A stretch of 64,000 nucleotides of DNA from Closterium sp. Naga37s-1 (lineage: Eukaryota; Streptophyta; Zygnematophyceae; Desmidiales; Closteriaceae). Positions 11,946-22,862 of the stretch are shown here, piece after piece (position 1 is the first letter of the stretch; every line of letters begins with the position of its first letter). Location of the stretch: NCBI GenBank assembly GCA_947471745.1, contig CANJKZ010000063.1:711001-775000 (forward strand), in the 5' to 3' direction. A program made the position numbers and the translations under genes. Below the pieces are notes generated by a model. It did not search any database, had not been told where the DNA came from, and saw nothing but the letters and a program-made list of their open reading frames with translations.

Positions 11946-12327
11946 TTAAAGCCAGGATCTCAAGTAAGAGAATTGGCCTTCAATTGCAAAACACTTGCAG
12001 CGCTTGTTACCCTATTTTTGTAGGCGAATCGACTGGCTGGTTAGGAAAGTGAGCGTGCGGCACACCCACGATTTTGCCCCTAGAGCAAATGCAAAACATT
12101 TTGCTGGTACATGAGATTGTTGTGTGTGACGAGAAATTGCAGGCATTGGAGCTTCGTCACCGAACCAGTTTCCGAGCCTTGCTTGGTTCGGACTGAATTT
12201 GCGATTTGTCTTTACTTCGCACCCCTCGCTTCACACCTCGTCAGATTGTTCACCTCGCTAACCAATCGCAGCCCAGCTCCCCTCACCAACTGCAAAACAA
12301 TTGAACTACTTGAGATCCTGGCTTTAA
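11946..12327. mobile_element. MITE-like element with TTAA ends
   Basis: Perfect 21-base inverted repeats (TTAAAGCCAGGATCTCAAGTA at 11946-11966 and its complement at 12307-12327) bound a 382-bp AT-richer segment with no coding capacity. Secondary similarity (CAATTG near both ends) extends the arms. If the TTAA is a target duplication, the element would be piggyBac-like and non-autonomous. TTAA is its own complement, so this cannot be separated from the inverted repeat here. Confidence 0.6.
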
Positions 12328-14178
12328 AGAGGGAGGACGGAACAGCGAGGATAAACCACAAGGCTCCATCGGCGCGCATCACGCCTCCCTTTCCGCTCCG
12401 CAGCCGCCTTTCATGGTCACTTGTCCTTTTTTTGCGATCACCTCACCTCCTCAACCTCCTCCCTCCCTCCCCTCTCGTCCCAACACTCCCTTGTCTCCCG
12501 CTCAGACTTCCCCCCAACACCTCCCCTCCCCCGAACTGAGCCGAACCAAACCTCCCGTCCGCCCAGGTGCCCAACCTTCCTAGAAGGCGGGGGTTGCCTT
12601 GCCTTCCTCTTCTCCGAATTCGAGCTGTTGGATGAATGTTGGCCGTCCGCCCCCCACCAGCTTTCGGACCGCGGCATTTGCATTTCAGCTTCGCGGTCCC
12701 GCCGTGTGGTCTAGGCGGTTCGTCAAGTCTGCCAAGAGGGGCAGATGTTACGCGCCTCGGCCGACATTGATGTCAGTGCACTGGGTAAAGGGAGGGAGGG
12801 AGGGAATGCGGGGAGGAATCGTGTTGAGGGAGAGATGAGAGGTGAGGGGTGTGCTTTTCTCGGTTCTCATACGAGGGACCCAGCTTGACTGATTTCTCTG
12901 ATTCATGGTTGCTGTTTCTTTTCCCACACTCAAACAGTAAGGCAACCTCTGTGCTCGTTCCACCCACACCCCCCAACGTCAGTTGCGGTTGGCGCTGCTC
13001 GCCTGCCGCACCCTCCACTTTATATCCCGTTTCGCCGTCCAGAGATAACGCATAGTAGAATCCGGCTGGAGCCTTGGCTACGGGTACTGCCCATTTTGTC
13101 TCAACGTCTATCGAATTTAACTCAGATTCAACGCACGCTTTGTCAGTATCGACAATTTCCGTGAACCATCGGTTCGCAAACGAGCTTACCGCAACCACCG
13201 CCGCCGACTCCTCTTTGCTCGATAGCCCGTCTCGTTAGTTCTCCTTTTTCCCTTCCCCTCGTCTGTTTATTTTCGCTATGGAACGCGATTCGACCGTCTC
13301 TCGATTCCACCTTGGTGACTGTAGTGCCAACAGATTTCATTGCAGCTGATAATACTTCAAAAATCCAGAGCACGCGTTTCGAGTTCATCAAACTCCGTCG
13401 GCCGTAGTACCTGTGAGTTTCCTTGCAGCCGCATTCGAAACGAAGGGTTCCGTATACACTAGAACCGGCCGTAATACCCGTGAGGTTCCTTCGACACGTG
13501 ATTCAGGCGAATTGCGAATTCGCTGGGATTGACCGTTTCTACCCAAGGTCCGCTGCGCTTTTCCCGTGATTACAGCTGCAACGTTTTTTTCCGAGATTCC
13601 GGGGCTCAGATATTTTCTCCGCCACACGCTTTACGCACCGAAGCAGCATGCCTTATCACCAAAAGCCCCGCGTCGTCATTGTCGTCGATTGAATTCCTGG
13701 TTCGCCTGCATTTTCCGTTCAATATTCTGCTGAACGTACCCTATCCGTAAGTAGATTCAATCCACGTGATACTCACCGTCATTCATTCGTCGGCTGAGCT
13801 GAGTCGTAACGGCTGTGCGTTAGGCTGCTTCGGCCGGTCGTCTGCAGCACACTGCTCGCCGTCAGCCCTAGGGACCGCCGCCAGAACTGCCGAAGCGCGG
13901 AGCCCCCACACCTGTGGCCGAACAGCCGAAGGTCGTCCTTCGACCCCCAGCCGTACATAGAGCTTTCGACCTTCACATAAGTCCTGAGTCTCACTCTTTT
14001 CGTAGATTCTTGCTTTCAGAAAGAGCTTAAGTGATCGCATTTGGCGTCCCACCTTCAAAGCGAGACAACAAATATACGCCTTCTAACACTCGAGCCACGC
14101 AATCCGTCGCCAAGTCACGACAATTCGAACCAGAGTTATATTTCAACAGTTACCGTGGAATCCGGACATATCGGCGCC
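12328..14178. other. Intergenic, upstream of DUF4378 gene
   Basis: No recognised gene. A reverse-strand open frame at about 12773-13198 reads protein-like in part (AKAPAGFYYALSLDGETGYK) but lacks an ATG in context and matches no family I know. The region probably includes the promoter and 5' UTR of the DUF4378 gene. Confidence 0.4.
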
Positions 14179-16659
14179 ATGGCCCCGCCGACGTCGCAGA
14201 TGTGTGCTTCCCCACGGCATACGGGCTGCTCCCCGTCCAGTCGTCTCTACACCCCCACGCTCTCGTCGCTCGCGAAGTCGCGCGCGCACGGCCCGTCGGA
14301 GGCGAAAGGGCTGGAGCGCATGCCCGCTGCGACGTCTCCGAATTCGTCGCCATCGTCGCCCGTGAGACGCCGAGGCTCCACCTCCCCGTTTTCGAATGGT
14401 TCGCAATACCCGTCTCCGCCGATCAGTCCCCCCACTTCCCCTCGCCGTCTCAGCTCTCCCGGTTCCCCTCGGCGGCTCAGCCCCCCCGGTTCCCCCAACC
14501 GCCTGGGAAGCAGAACCCAACCCCCTCTCAGCTCCCCCGCTTCCCCCGGTTGGGGCGAGCGGAACGCGCCGTCTGCTAGGCGCAACTCTCCGCCTGGCGG
14601 CGCCTGTGAGAGCGCAGACTCGGGGGAGAGCCTGGCGATGCGCTTGCGGCGGCAGGTGCAGGAGCAGCAGCGGCAGCGGCAGGAGCGGCGGCAGCAGCAG
14701 CAGCAGCAGCGGCGGGCGCTGGAAGAGGAGCAGAGGCGTTCGGACGAGCGCTCGGATTGGTCCGGCTCACCGCGAATCACGCTCATGGCAGTCGGAAGGC
14801 AAGAGCCGCTCGTTTCCCGACGAATGGAGAAAACAGCGGAACTGACGGCGCAACTGACGGAGCTCCGTCAGATGACGGTGGAGCTGCCGGACGAGACGGA
14901 GTCTGACGATTCCAGCTCCGTCAACGACTCTGGCTCCGTGAACGAAGCGTCGTCGGGGAGTGGCGAGTGGGAGTCGGACGACGCGGACAGTCTCTCGCGC
15001 GTGAAGCATCTCCGTTATAAGCTTGCTGCGAGCCCCGTTTCTGTGCTGGACCTCAAGCAGCAGGTGACGGGCATGAAAAAACGAGGCGAGGAATACGACT
15101 CGGATGCAGGGACGACAACAAGCAGCGGAAACAGTGGAGAGCTGGACCCATCGTTGGTGCTACAGGACTTGGTACTCTGTGACACTAACAGTAACAGTAA
15201 CATCAGTGACAGTAAGACTGCAGCAAAGCCGTCTTCCTCCCCCTCCCAGTCCACCTCCACTTCCTCCTCCCTCTCCTCCCTCTCCTCCCTCTCCTCTCTC
15301 TCACCCTTCTCCCCGTCAACTGAAGCTAGAAATCTGCTTCCTCCCCCTGCTCTTTCCTCCCTCCCTCCTCTTTCCTCCCCTTCCCCACCTCTCCACTCCT
15401 CCTCTCTCTCCCCTCCCCCTCCCTCTCCTCCTCCTCTCTCGCCGTGCCCTGCCGAATCTCTGGCTCTTCTGGACCTGTCAAGCACGCAATCCGTACTGGC
15501 TGACGTGGCAGCAGCCGAGGGGCTCGCTGACGTGGCGGGGATCGAGCAGGACCTGGAGTACGTGCGCCACGTGTTGCTGCTGTCCGGGTTTGCAGGAGAA
15601 TCCCTGCCTCTCCGCAGCGACATCCCATCCGTCAGGCTCCCCGTGCGGCGAGAGGTGTTTGAACAGCTTGAGAGGGAGATCACAGGAGAAATCAACGGCA
15701 GCAGCAGCAGCAGCAGCAGCAGCATCTGTCAAGACAGCGGGACCGGCAGTCCTCGTGCTACTCCTCTAGATGCAGCAACTGATGCTGGCAGTCAAAGCAG
15801 CAACGGCGGCAGCAGCAGCAGCAGCGACACGAGGAGCACGAAGAACTCGGAGGAGCGGCGGCAGCGCATGCTGCTGTTCGATGCTATTAATGAAGCCATC
15901 GGCCGCACACTTGCTCCGTTCCTCAACCCGCCCCAATGGGACCTTGACACGTGTCCTTCCTCCGCCGCCCGGCCAGTCTCGCTCCGGAAGCTGCACCCGC
16001 GGCCCGTTGGGAAAGATCTTCTGAAGAAAATCTGGGTGGAGATCCATGATTGGCCGATTCCGCCCTCACCTGACGTGTACGATGTGCTTGATGACGCAGC
16101 GAGGAGGGACATGCAGAAGGGCGTGGATCGGTGGTCGCAGGAAGAAATACGAGATTCTGAGGCTGCTACAGTGGCGTTTGATTTGGAGGATATTATCTTA
16201 GACGCTCTTGTTGAGGCTGCTTGTAAGGAGTACAGCGAGGCTGAGAGGGATCGGGTGGAGAGGAGGCAAGTGCGAGAGCTGCAGAGGAAAGCGGCTCAAG
16301 AGGAACAGGAGAGGGAGAGGCGGAGGTGGAGCATTGGAGGGAGGGCCTGTGCGGCTGGAAGTGACAGGGCTAGCAATGTCTCTGGAAGGACAACGGTCTG
16401 GTCTGGGAGTGCGGGGAGGATGGGAAGGGCGGCCACACCACAGAGAGGAGCAGGAGGTGCAAGGTCTAGTAGCAGTGAGAGGGCGGCTGGGAAGGGTGTG
16501 GGGTTGCATGGAGTAGACAGGACCCCTGCCAGGCCCACGACTCCTGTGAGGGCTGCCACGCCTGGGAGGGGTGTGAGGGCTAGTGGTGCCGGGAGGGTAG
16601 GTCAGAGACCTGTGGGAGGGGCTGTTAGTGGGGATGTGGATAGGAGGTGGAGAAACTAG
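14179..16659 (+). CDS. DUF4378 (LONGIFOLIA/TRM-like) protein
   Basis: Single-exon gene, 826 residues, starting at ATG 14179 in a strong context (GCCATGG). The N-terminal part is Ser/Pro/Arg-rich with repeated SPRRLS-PGSP units. A Gln/Arg coiled-coil stretch follows (RRQVQEQQRQRQERR, about 155-190), then long Ser-rich low-complexity stretches. The DUF4378 domain runs from about 453 (DLEYVRHVLLLSGF) through LFDAINEAIGRTL and DLLKKIWVEIHDWP to EDIILDALVEAA near 680. The tail is Arg/Gly-rich and basic. In land plants DUF4378 marks LONGIFOLIA/TRM proteins, which recruit TONNEAU1 to microtubules and influence cell elongation. TRM function here is an inference; only the C-terminal domain is firm. 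Confidence 0.88.
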   Translation: MAPPTSQMCASPRHTGCSPSSRLYTPTLSSLAKSRAHGPSEAKGLERMPAATSPNSSPSSPVRRRGSTSPFSNGSQYPSPPISPPTSPRRLSSPGSPRRLSPPGSPNRLGSRTQPPLSSPASPGWGERNAPSARRNSPPGGACESADSGESLAMRLRRQVQEQQRQRQERRQQQQQQRRALEEEQRRSDERSDWSGSPRITLMAVGRQEPLVSRRMEKTAELTAQLTELRQMTVELPDETESDDSSSVNDSGSVNEASSGSGEWESDDADSLSRVKHLRYKLAASPVSVLDLKQQVTGMKKRGEEYDSDAGTTTSSGNSGELDPSLVLQDLVLCDTNSNSNISDSKTAAKPSSSPSQSTSTSSSLSSLSSLSSLSPFSPSTEARNLLPPPALSSLPPLSSPSPPLHSSSLSPPPPSPPPLSPCPAESLALLDLSSTQSVLADVAAAEGLADVAGIEQDLEYVRHVLLLSGFAGESLPLRSDIPSVRLPVRREVFEQLEREITGEINGSSSSSSSSICQDSGTGSPRATPLDAATDAGSQSSNGGSSSSSDTRSTKNSEERRQRMLLFDAINEAIGRTLAPFLNPPQWDLDTCPSSAARPVSLRKLHPRPVGKDLLKKIWVEIHDWPIPPSPDVYDVLDDAARRDMQKGVDRWSQEEIRDSEAATVAFDLEDIILDALVEAACKEYSEAERDRVERRQVRELQRKAAQEEQERERRRWSIGGRACAAGSDRASNVSGRTTVWSGSAGRMGRAATPQRGAGGARSSSSERAAGKGVGLHGVDRTPARPTTPVRAATPGRGVRASGAGRVGQRPVGGAVSGDVDRRWRN

Positions 16660-16967
16660 AGTGGGTGGGTTTCACTCGAGGGCTTGCTTGTCCCGTCGAA
16701 GTGATTCTGATCCCCACATATACTACCGGTAGATTGCTAGATGTCAGTGGAGCTGTCTCGGCTCTACATGTTACTTTATTTTAATCAAGTGTTGACTTTG
16801 TTTATAAGAATCCTGGGTTGCCAAAATCCTAGCCTACTGATAGCAGTAAAATATGAAGGGGTTAGCATCTAGCACAGTAATCAAAATTGCGGCCAAATAC
16901 TACCGTATGTTCACCTTTAACACGGCATGCTACAGTAACATCACTAATGCTTTCTACAATTCCACAT
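16660..16967. other. Intergenic, convergent 3' ends
   Basis: 308 bp between the stops of the DUF4378 gene and the DA2-like gene. AT-richer than its flanks; presumably 3' UTRs. No other feature seen. Confidence 0.5.
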
Positions 16968-18673
16968 CTAAGCAGGTACACTTGCAGCTGCTGGTGCTGG
17001 TAATGTTGCAGAATCATTTGAGCCTGATGGTACAGAGTCTGCATTCGCCACTGCTAGTGCTGACGATGATGACGCCTCCTCTTGATCCTCATCAACTTCC
17101 TGGTCAGAATCTTCACTGTCGTCCGATAATTCCACAATAGCACCGGCAGCAGCAGAAGCAGCAGCAGAAGCAGCAGCAGAAGAAGCAGCGGCAACTGATG
17201 TAGCGTCTGTGCCATTAGAACCAGCTGCTTGTGCTGCTGAGGTGGAAGCAGGGGGGTTGTCAGAGCCGTTGGGTGGTACTGCTGGAGACGGGCTAGCAGG
17301 GTCATCCAGCGCTGCTATCTGGCCAGCTAGAAGCGCATGATATGCTTCCTCTTCCCGGCGCAGTTGAATCTCTGCTTCTATCATCCTCTGCTCGTCCATA
17401 TCAACCAGGCTCGCAGCGTACGCCTCCTGCTCCTGGATTCTTCTGATCTCCTCTTCAATTGCTCTCTGCTCCTCCTCGTTGGATAGGTCTGCAGCAGAGG
17501 AGGATGTGTGGTCATGCATTTCGGTTCCTGCTTCAGCCATGGATACCGCGTGATTATGTTCAGAAAGAGCAGCAGCCAATGCATCCGTCTTTCCTCGCTT
17601 TGCATTGATCTCTGCCTCAATCGCCTTCTGATCTTCCTGTGAAATACCCAGATACCGGTAGGTGGGTGAAGGCAAGAGAGTTGAAGGTAAGCAGATGGTG
17701 AATCCGAAAGGTCCCACACTGGGGGACAGGTATAAGTGCAGGAGGGGGTGTTGTAAAAGATTGACAACGAACATGTCTGCACAATGGTCTCAGATGGATG
17801 GATCGAACGAAGTATGGTAGACAAGCAACCTGTTTATCGAAATGAAGTTGAACTGAGATGGATAGCCATAGCCACAACAGCCATCGGCATTGCCACAGCC
17901 ACAGCCACAACCATAGCCATAGTCACAGCCTACCAACCTCCATATCCATCAGCCTCTCCTCTCCAGTGCGCATGCCCCGGTACTCCACAGATGCTCCAGC
18001 AGTCACACAGAAGGGACAACTGGGAGGCATTGAGAGGAACGAGAAAAAAACATTAGGAAAAAGCAGCAGCCAATGCTGATAAAAAAATGAAAGACAGACT
18101 CACTCACCATTGGATGCTGTGATTAGCAGGACCCTTCACTACAAGGAAGCATTCTGAAAGGCAGAAAAAATGGGAGAAGAAAAGGTAAGAAAGGAGCCAC
18201 AAATTCCAAGCATTCTTGTCTACTTGTCACACATGGCTGTCATACATTGCTTACCAGTGCACATCCCATTCTTGCAACACTTCATCCAGTTCAGACTTGG
18301 ATAGCCCTGAAAGGAAGGGTCAGGACGTTTGCGGGAAAGAGAGAGACAACAAAATCATAACAAACATAGGGACTGAAGAGAGCAAAAAACCAATACCAAG
18401 AAACCAAGACAATTATAAACACTTACAAGAGACGAGGCGAATCTCAAGCTGACTGACATCAATTTAAGAATAATCAGCGCTGCCTACCAGAAAGCAAATG
18501 GGACATTCGTCAAGATCGTGGCTGCTGAACTCCTCGCTCCCCACGTGGCACGGAGCTAGCTTCGCGTCGAGAATAAGACCCCGGAGCTCCTCCAGGTTCA
18601 AATAATCTCGATGGCGGTACAGTCCCTGAGGCCGCGTGTACTGCTCATCCACTGCCGCCTGCTGCTCCTCCAT
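16968..18673 (-). CDS. DA2: DA2-like RING E3 ubiquitin ligase
   Basis: In Arabidopsis DA2 is a RING ligase that, with DA1, limits organ and seed size. Five exons: 18488-18673, 18255-18306, 18108-18153, about 17938-18019, 16968-17636 (344 residues). Exon 1 has [13 protein letters not shown] and [13 protein letters not shown], diagnostic of DA2. The RING is split over exons 1-4: [24 protein letters not shown], then CCPFC followed by [12 protein letters not shown]. Exon 5 encodes three related acidic helices ([30 protein letters not shown]), then an Ala/Ser-rich, acidic tail. The exon 4 donor is either GTTGGT (17937) or GTAGGC (17933) paired with a shifted acceptor; both give the same length. 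An acceptor-like CTCTTAG just before ATG 18673 leaves open an upstream first exon carrying the usual MGN start of land-plant DA2. Confidence 0.87.
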
Positions 18674-19624
18674 TCGCTAAGAGAGGTGGACAATTATAGG
18701 AGTTGATAAACGTCGATGTTTGATTGTTAATGTTGAGGAATAAAAGTCGCACGGTCGTCGCACGGAAGTCGCACGGGAAGTCGCAGCACTTCGCTGTCTG
18801 CAACTCACGAAGCTCGAGCCACGCTCTTGGCGCCTGGAAGGCTTGATCGCTACACCCCTTAGAATGATGGGAGGAAGCTGAAGGGCAAGTCCCACTGCAG
18901 TCGCTCTCGACTAGGCCGGAGGGAGAGGATAAAGATTTTCTTGTGAGTTTTTCGTCCCGTGTCTCGTCCTGCGAACGATGCCTCTACGCTTCAAGACGAG
19001 GAAGATGGGGGGTGGTCCTACACCTCGGCTCAATGTTCCAAGGACAAGCTCGCGACAGGAGGGTTTCGGAGGGACCCAGAGACGGAGCAAGCATTTTTGC
19101 CGGATGTCTGCTCCCAGAATGGCGGTACGGGTTCCGCGTTCTGGGTGCATGAGCCGCTGGAGTTCTCGAGGTCTGCGTGTGTGCATGCAGGGCAAGCATT
19201 GAGGATTCACACAGGCCCTGGGATGGGATGGGAGAAACAAAACGACGGTCTTCTTATCCTGAGAATCTCGAGGGGGTGAACGGTTCGCCATAGGTGTATA
19301 GGGAGTGTCAAGTGCGATTCAGTACGGTTTGGTCAGTTGCTGAACAACTGTTCTGGAATATGAAAAATGAGTTCAAATCCGTCTGGAATATGAGAAACGA
19401 GTTTCCACCTTGTTTTAGCTCACACTGAAATTGCCATGAAGTTTTCACACCCAGCGCTGGTGCTGATGTCGTGTGCTCGCATGTTGCTCGATTCGTGACC
19501 ACCTAGGCATAGCTACTCTTTTCGCAGTTCTCGTTGATCTGCTTCCTCGTTGTTCTGCGTCTAGCACCGAGTGACTGGCGGTATTTCCGTGGTTAGAGAA
19601 GAGAAAGCGATTACAAGTAGAACA
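18674..19624. other. Intergenic, divergent promoter region DA2-like/SDR
   Basis: Head-to-head arrangement. Several overlapping open frames at 18911-19291 have no recognised product. No TATA or other element can be assigned with confidence. Confidence 0.4.
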
Positions 19625-22291
19625 ATGGTGCTTATATCGGAAGTCGGAAGTTTCGAGGATAAGGTGTTTGTGGTAACGGGAGGTGCGAGCTACGCGGGTG
19701 TCAGGCTGTGCCTCGAGCTACTGAGAAGGTACGAATCTCTTTACCTGCCTCCATCGCAACCATCCGATTATATATTTTTCCTTCGCCTGACCACCTTTCG
19801 CTTCTGCTTACAGTGTCCGCTTACTATATCTCTCCTTATGTGTGCACGAATTCAACGCACCTTCGTGATTTCGTCTATCCTCCTTCCATCTGGCCACATT
19901 TCCCTCCATCTCCTCAGGGAGGCTCGCGAAGTTCGGTGCTTCGACTTCCCTCCCTCCTCCCAACCACCTCCGCTAAAACCATCCCAAACACCGCCTTCCG
20001 AACCATCCAAACCCTCCTCCTCTTCCTCTCCCTCCTCTCCTCCCTCATCCTCCCCAGATCCCTCCTCCCTTTCCAGTAACAACCCTCTAGCCTCCTCTCC
20101 CTTCCCCCTCCACCTCTTGGCTCAAGCCTCCACCCAGCAACCCACCGGCCGTTCCCGCCTTAGGATAATCTCAGGGGACATTCGAAACCCTAACGACCTC
20201 AATCCCGCTCTTGCAGGAGCCGACTGTGTCTTCCACATTGCATCCTTTGGCGCGTGGGGAAAAGACTCCCTTATGGAGTCACTCATTAGCTCGATTAACG
20301 TAGACGGTACACTCAATTTGGTACACTGCTGCCTGAACCAAGGCGTCAAGAGCCTGGTTTACACTGGATCCACCCGAGCGGTTTTCGGAGGGCAAACCAT
20401 GGGGCAGATGGGGAGCAGCGAAGGCAGAAGAGGAAGCGAGAGAAGAGACGGGATGGGGGGAGGAAAGAGAGGAGGCAAGGGAGGAGGAAGGGAGGGTGAT
20501 GGAGGGGGAGGGGCAGACGAAGCGAGCTGCGGCTATTACCCCATGGAGCAGCACACAGACAGCTACGGACGGGCCGTGGGCCTCGCAGAACAAATCGTTC
20601 TTAAATCCAACATGAGGAAGCTTCTTGGAAAGGGCCGGCTGCGCACGTGTGTCCTCAGGCCTGCCAAGCTCTTTGGTCCGGGCGAGCCCTCCTCACTCCG
20701 CCGCATCATGGGTCTGGTTCGGACCGGTTTCCTGCGGTTCAGGGTTGGAGACCAGCTGGCGCGCTCTGATTGGCTGTTCGTGGATAATCTGGTGCATGCG
20801 CAGTGTCTGGCATTCGTTGGCCTTATTCCGGACGGTTCCAGCAGTGGTGCTTGCAGAGGGGGTGGCAGTGGTGGGGGTGGGGATGGAAATGGGACGGGAA
20901 AAGGGGAGAAGGATAGGAGTTGTGAGGATGGAAGCTGCAAGTCTGCCGGGCAGGCGTACTTCATAACTGATGGTATGGTCCTGAGCAATACATGCATTCT
21001 GGATCCTTGGATTTACGTGTCAGACATGTGATGCCATGTGTGCTGCTCTTTTTTGTTTTTTTTGCCTCTGACATCTGCGACTCACCTTTGTGGCTCATGC
21101 GACTATCCGTGTCATTCAAAGTTCAGATTCAACTGCTATCATGCCTCCTCCCAGTCACTCCCAGTCATTCCCAGTCACCGCAAGTCACTCCCAGTCATTC
21201 CCAGTCACTGCAAGTCACTCCCAGTCACCCCCAACTCTCTCCCATTTCCCCTCCCTCCACTTCTACCTCTCAGATGCCCCAGTGAACGCCTTTGACTTTC
21301 TCAAGCCACTCATAGCAGCATTTGGGGGAACCCAGCCCTACATCCACCTCTCACTGACCTCTGCCCTGTCGGCTGGCTGGTTCACTGAGGCTATTTACCG
21401 CCTTCTCTGCCCGCTGTTACGGGCTGACTGGTTACCACAACCGCCTATTCTTCTACCAGCCGAAGTTCATCAGGTTTGTGCCTGTGATCGGTTTTATTGT
21501 CACTCCCTTGCTTCCATCCTCGCACTCTCTTGGTCCCTCAGGTTCCTTTCTTAAAAAAAATAAGCAGCTTCTGTTTCCCTGGTGGAATTTCTATTTCTCC
21601 CGCAAATTCAGAACTTGTCGCCATCCCAGGACACACATATTTCTCATCGCACTCATCCTCCGCATCAACCACCATCCATCATTCCCCAATGCCAACCACC
21701 CTATTGCCTCCCTTTCAGCTGGCAGTGCACCACGTGTTCTCAACAACCAAGGCGAAATCAGACCTCGGATATCAACCCATAGTGGACCCCAGGCATGCCA
21801 TGGATGTCACGAGGGCGTATTGGCGGCGCAGAGCTCAACGAGAAGTCCCCAAGCCTCCCCTCATAGTCTGGGTTCTTGTCCCTCTGGGTCTCGCTTTGCT
21901 CTACTTGTCGGCCTTTTACCCCCGGACATCTCTCCCGCCGCCCGTGTGCTGGGTGCAAGACCTGGGTGTTTTCCTCTTTATGTCTCGGAGTATGCTGCAG
22001 ACGGTGTGGTGGACGGCGCTTGCCATCCATTTTACAGAGGCGAGCATTGCGTGGATGGTGGCTCGGAACTCAGGAGGTTCGGGGACGATGGGAGCTGAGG
22101 TGGACGGGTTGGAGTGGGACGACGGGGAGGATAACATAGTGGGACCGTGGAGTGAAAGGGAGAATGCAGCAGAGTGGTTCGTACAGACATTTTTGTTTGG
22201 GTTTTGGTCGCTACGGTTCCTTTTGCGGCGTGTCGTCTGGAGGTTGGTTGATTCTGAACGACATCACTACGTTTCCTTCCAGTCATTATAA
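19625..22291 (+). CDS. SDR42E-like extended SDR fused to a TMEM254-like (DUF4499) tail
   Basis: Four exons: 19625-19728, 19918-20972, 21274-21473, 21719-22291 (643 residues). The N-terminal Rossmann motif is VTGGASYAG. The extended 3-beta-HSD/SDR42E body follows: SGDIRNPNDL, VFHIASFGAWG, INVDGTLNLVHCC, LVYTGSTRAVFGG, LRTCVLRPAKLFGPGE, SDWLFVDNLVHA, GQAYFITD-DAPVNAFDF, FSTTKAKSDLGYQP. The usual YxxxK active site reads YGRAV (Tyr about 251), so the catalytic Lys is Val. Low-complexity inserts (Pro/Ser near 80-110, Gly/Arg near 205-235, Gly near 330) lengthen the protein. The last exon adds membrane segments and IHFTEASIAWMV...WFVQTFLFGFWSLRFLL, matching TMEM254/DUF4499. Likely a membrane-bound sterol or related oxidoreductase homologue; activity is doubtful given the Lys loss. 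Confidence 0.85.
21144..21238 (+). repeat. Short CCAGTCA(C/T)TC tandem repeat
   Basis: Repeats of CAGTCACTCCCAGTCATTC-type units, 9-19 bp long, lie in the SDR intron 2. Probably neutral. Confidence 0.7.
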
Positions 22292-22862
22292 GAGTAATTG
22301 GAGCCGGAAGCTAGTATGTGAGCCTGATGCTGTCAATCTTGTTGACTGCTGATAAGGTGGGCATTTGTACAGGGTGGGCATTCCGTTGACATGCCTTTTA
22401 TGAATCGTACATCTAGGCTGGATATAAACGAATCCAGTGGTTCAAAAGTATTTCTCACTATCGCGTGTTTTTTCCTCGGACCCATTCCGTCCATTTTCAA
22501 CCCTCATTCGAAACGTAACAAGGAAACCCACACTGGTCGGTCGGGGTCGTCAGGTGTCTGCTGAGAGGTTCTTCGTAACGCTTTGCCCAAACGACCCTGC
22601 AAGGTTGTCTTGGCTCGGCGGCTGACCTGCGGTTTCAGTTCTGTGATCAGTCGAAGTTACAAAAGATATGAGAATCTGCGAACTCGCGAAAACAAACTCG
22701 TTGCGGCAACATACTGCCAGCTGTTATTCGCAATGCAGTTACATGTACAAATACCCCTCAGCGTTTCACACTAGCATTGCATCAACACATTCAACTCTCC
22801 GCTCAACCCAAGGAGCTGAATTCTACTCAGAAAGTCAACTGCCGTTCAGTGAACACGCCTGG
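22292..22862. other. Intergenic, SDR to CAP gene
   Basis: AT-richer spacer, presumed 3' UTR of the SDR gene and promoter of the CAP gene. Nothing further recognised. Confidence 0.4.

Noticed and set aside
12773..13198. Reverse-strand open frame of 141 codons
   Set aside because: No ATG in context, no recognised domain, and its 3' half is low complexity. Noted only as unexplained.
18911..19291. Overlapping open frames in the DA2/SDR divergent promoter
   Set aside because: Several frames on both strands are open at once, as expected from GC-rich non-coding DNA; none shows a domain.
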